Notes under the pieces: model-generated
Seen by the model: the letters and a program-made list of their open reading frames with translations, nothing else
The model's database searches: none
Told to the model about the DNA's origin: nothing
In this document: in pieces, positions 63,730-64,000 of the stretch
Layout: each line of letters opens with the position of its first letter
Position numbering within the stretch: position 1 is the stretch's first letter
Translations under genes and position numbers: made by a program
NCBI GenBank assembly: GCA_037969035.1
Contig: JBBKWU010000002.1
Span: 208,372 to 272,371 of the forward strand
Source of the DNA: JBBKWU01 sp037969035
GTDB taxonomy: Bacteria > Pseudomonadota > Alphaproteobacteria > Micavibrionales > Micavibrionaceae
Direction of reading: 5' to 3'
DNA: 64,000 nt

Positions 63730-64000
63730 GAACGGCTAAACAGGCGCGCGCAATTTTTTGCGGCGAATGATGCTTGATAACGGATGCGCGCCAAATCACT
63801 CCCCATCACAACAGGAACGCCAATTAACATCACCGTCACCATCCCCATAATCCCAATTTGCACAGAAATTAGAAATGCGGTCTCCATCGGAATGCCAATA
63901 AGCCCTAGCCCGTATATAAATGCACCTTCACGCACCCCCCAACCGCCAAAGCTGATCGGTAAACTCGCGACCAGTATCATTGCGGGAAGAACAACCAATA
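63726..64000 (-). CDS. Lysylphosphatidylglycerol synthase/flippase-like membrane protein (C-terminal part)
   Basis: Only about 91 C-terminal residues are visible; the gene continues past the window edge. SLPISFGGWGVREGAFIYGL is the typical last conserved part of the LPG_synthase_TM family, whose members span the inner membrane many times. Two hydrophobic helices can be seen here. Beside an O-antigen ligase, it may belong to polysaccharide or lipid export. It overlaps the next gene by four bases. Confidence 0.85.
   Translation of the reverse strand, partial: LVVLPAMILVASLPISFGGWGVREGAFIYGLGLIGIPMETAFLISVQIGIMGMVTVMLIGVPVVMGSDLARIRYQASFAAKNCARLFSRS

Overview
The window looks like the chromosome of a Gram-negative alphaproteobacterium of moderate to low GC content. 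The outer membrane is indicated by TamA/TamB. An rpoZ-rsh pair, DUF1223 and DUF4864 proteins, and a ProX-thioredoxin-LON-domain-UPF0434-leuA run are combinations usual in Alphaproteobacteria. A Micavibrio-like lineage is possible, but I cannot fix the genus from sequence alone. Most genes are ordinary housekeeping genes, and three accessory blocks stand out among them.

Left part (1-19463): the start of a thiolase gene. Next comes a two-gene unit coding for a secreted von Willebrand A (VWA) protein and a 1721-residue membrane-anchored giant with a C-terminal protein-kinase-like domain. Then recQ and a RimK-type amino-acid ligase cassette (RimK ligase, AspA/AstE-like deacylase, and a convergent RimB-like retropepsin). 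A UDP-glucuronate 4-epimerase follows, beside decayed remains of polysaccharide genes. The part closes with tamA-tamB and a secreted SYLF-domain protein.

Accessory block (19639-31244): a tightly spaced four-gene operon behind a plausible promoter. It codes for a coiled-coil protein, a TelA-like protein, an unrecognised cytoplasmic protein and a membrane-anchored periplasmic protein. It converges on a 1984-residue RTX-type adhesin-like protein that combines calcium-binding nonapeptide repeats, a C-type lectin-like domain, about three and a half copies of a 680-bp repeat, a glycine-rich domain and a type I secretion tail.

Integrated element (31571-36639): about 5 kb inserted at the 3' end of tRNA-Tyr(GTA). 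It carries a P4-type tyrosine recombinase, three small helix-turn-helix proteins, a candidate HUH replication protein, an unknown 310-residue protein and a lipoprotein. Direct repeats flank it. The repeats include about 115 bp of extra homology outside the tRNA-derived core, which suggests that a related element used this site earlier.

Right part (36709-64000): mostly core genes. They include rlmB, polA, a DUF1223 and a DUF4864 protein, a single-domain voltage-gated channel with a TLEGW selectivity filter, and xanthine phosphoribosyltransferase. Translation genes follow (rpmI-rplT, and pheS-GNAT-pheT), then fadD, a double cold-shock protein, rsh, rpoZ and a family 5 uracil-DNA glycosylase. 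The end holds the leftward leuA-UPF0434-LON-thioredoxin-ProX run, tRNA-Gly(GCC), and an O-antigen ligase overlapping a flippase-like membrane protein cut by the window edge.

All calls come from reading the sequence. No database search was run, and start codons were chosen from ribosome binding sites and family lengths where possible.
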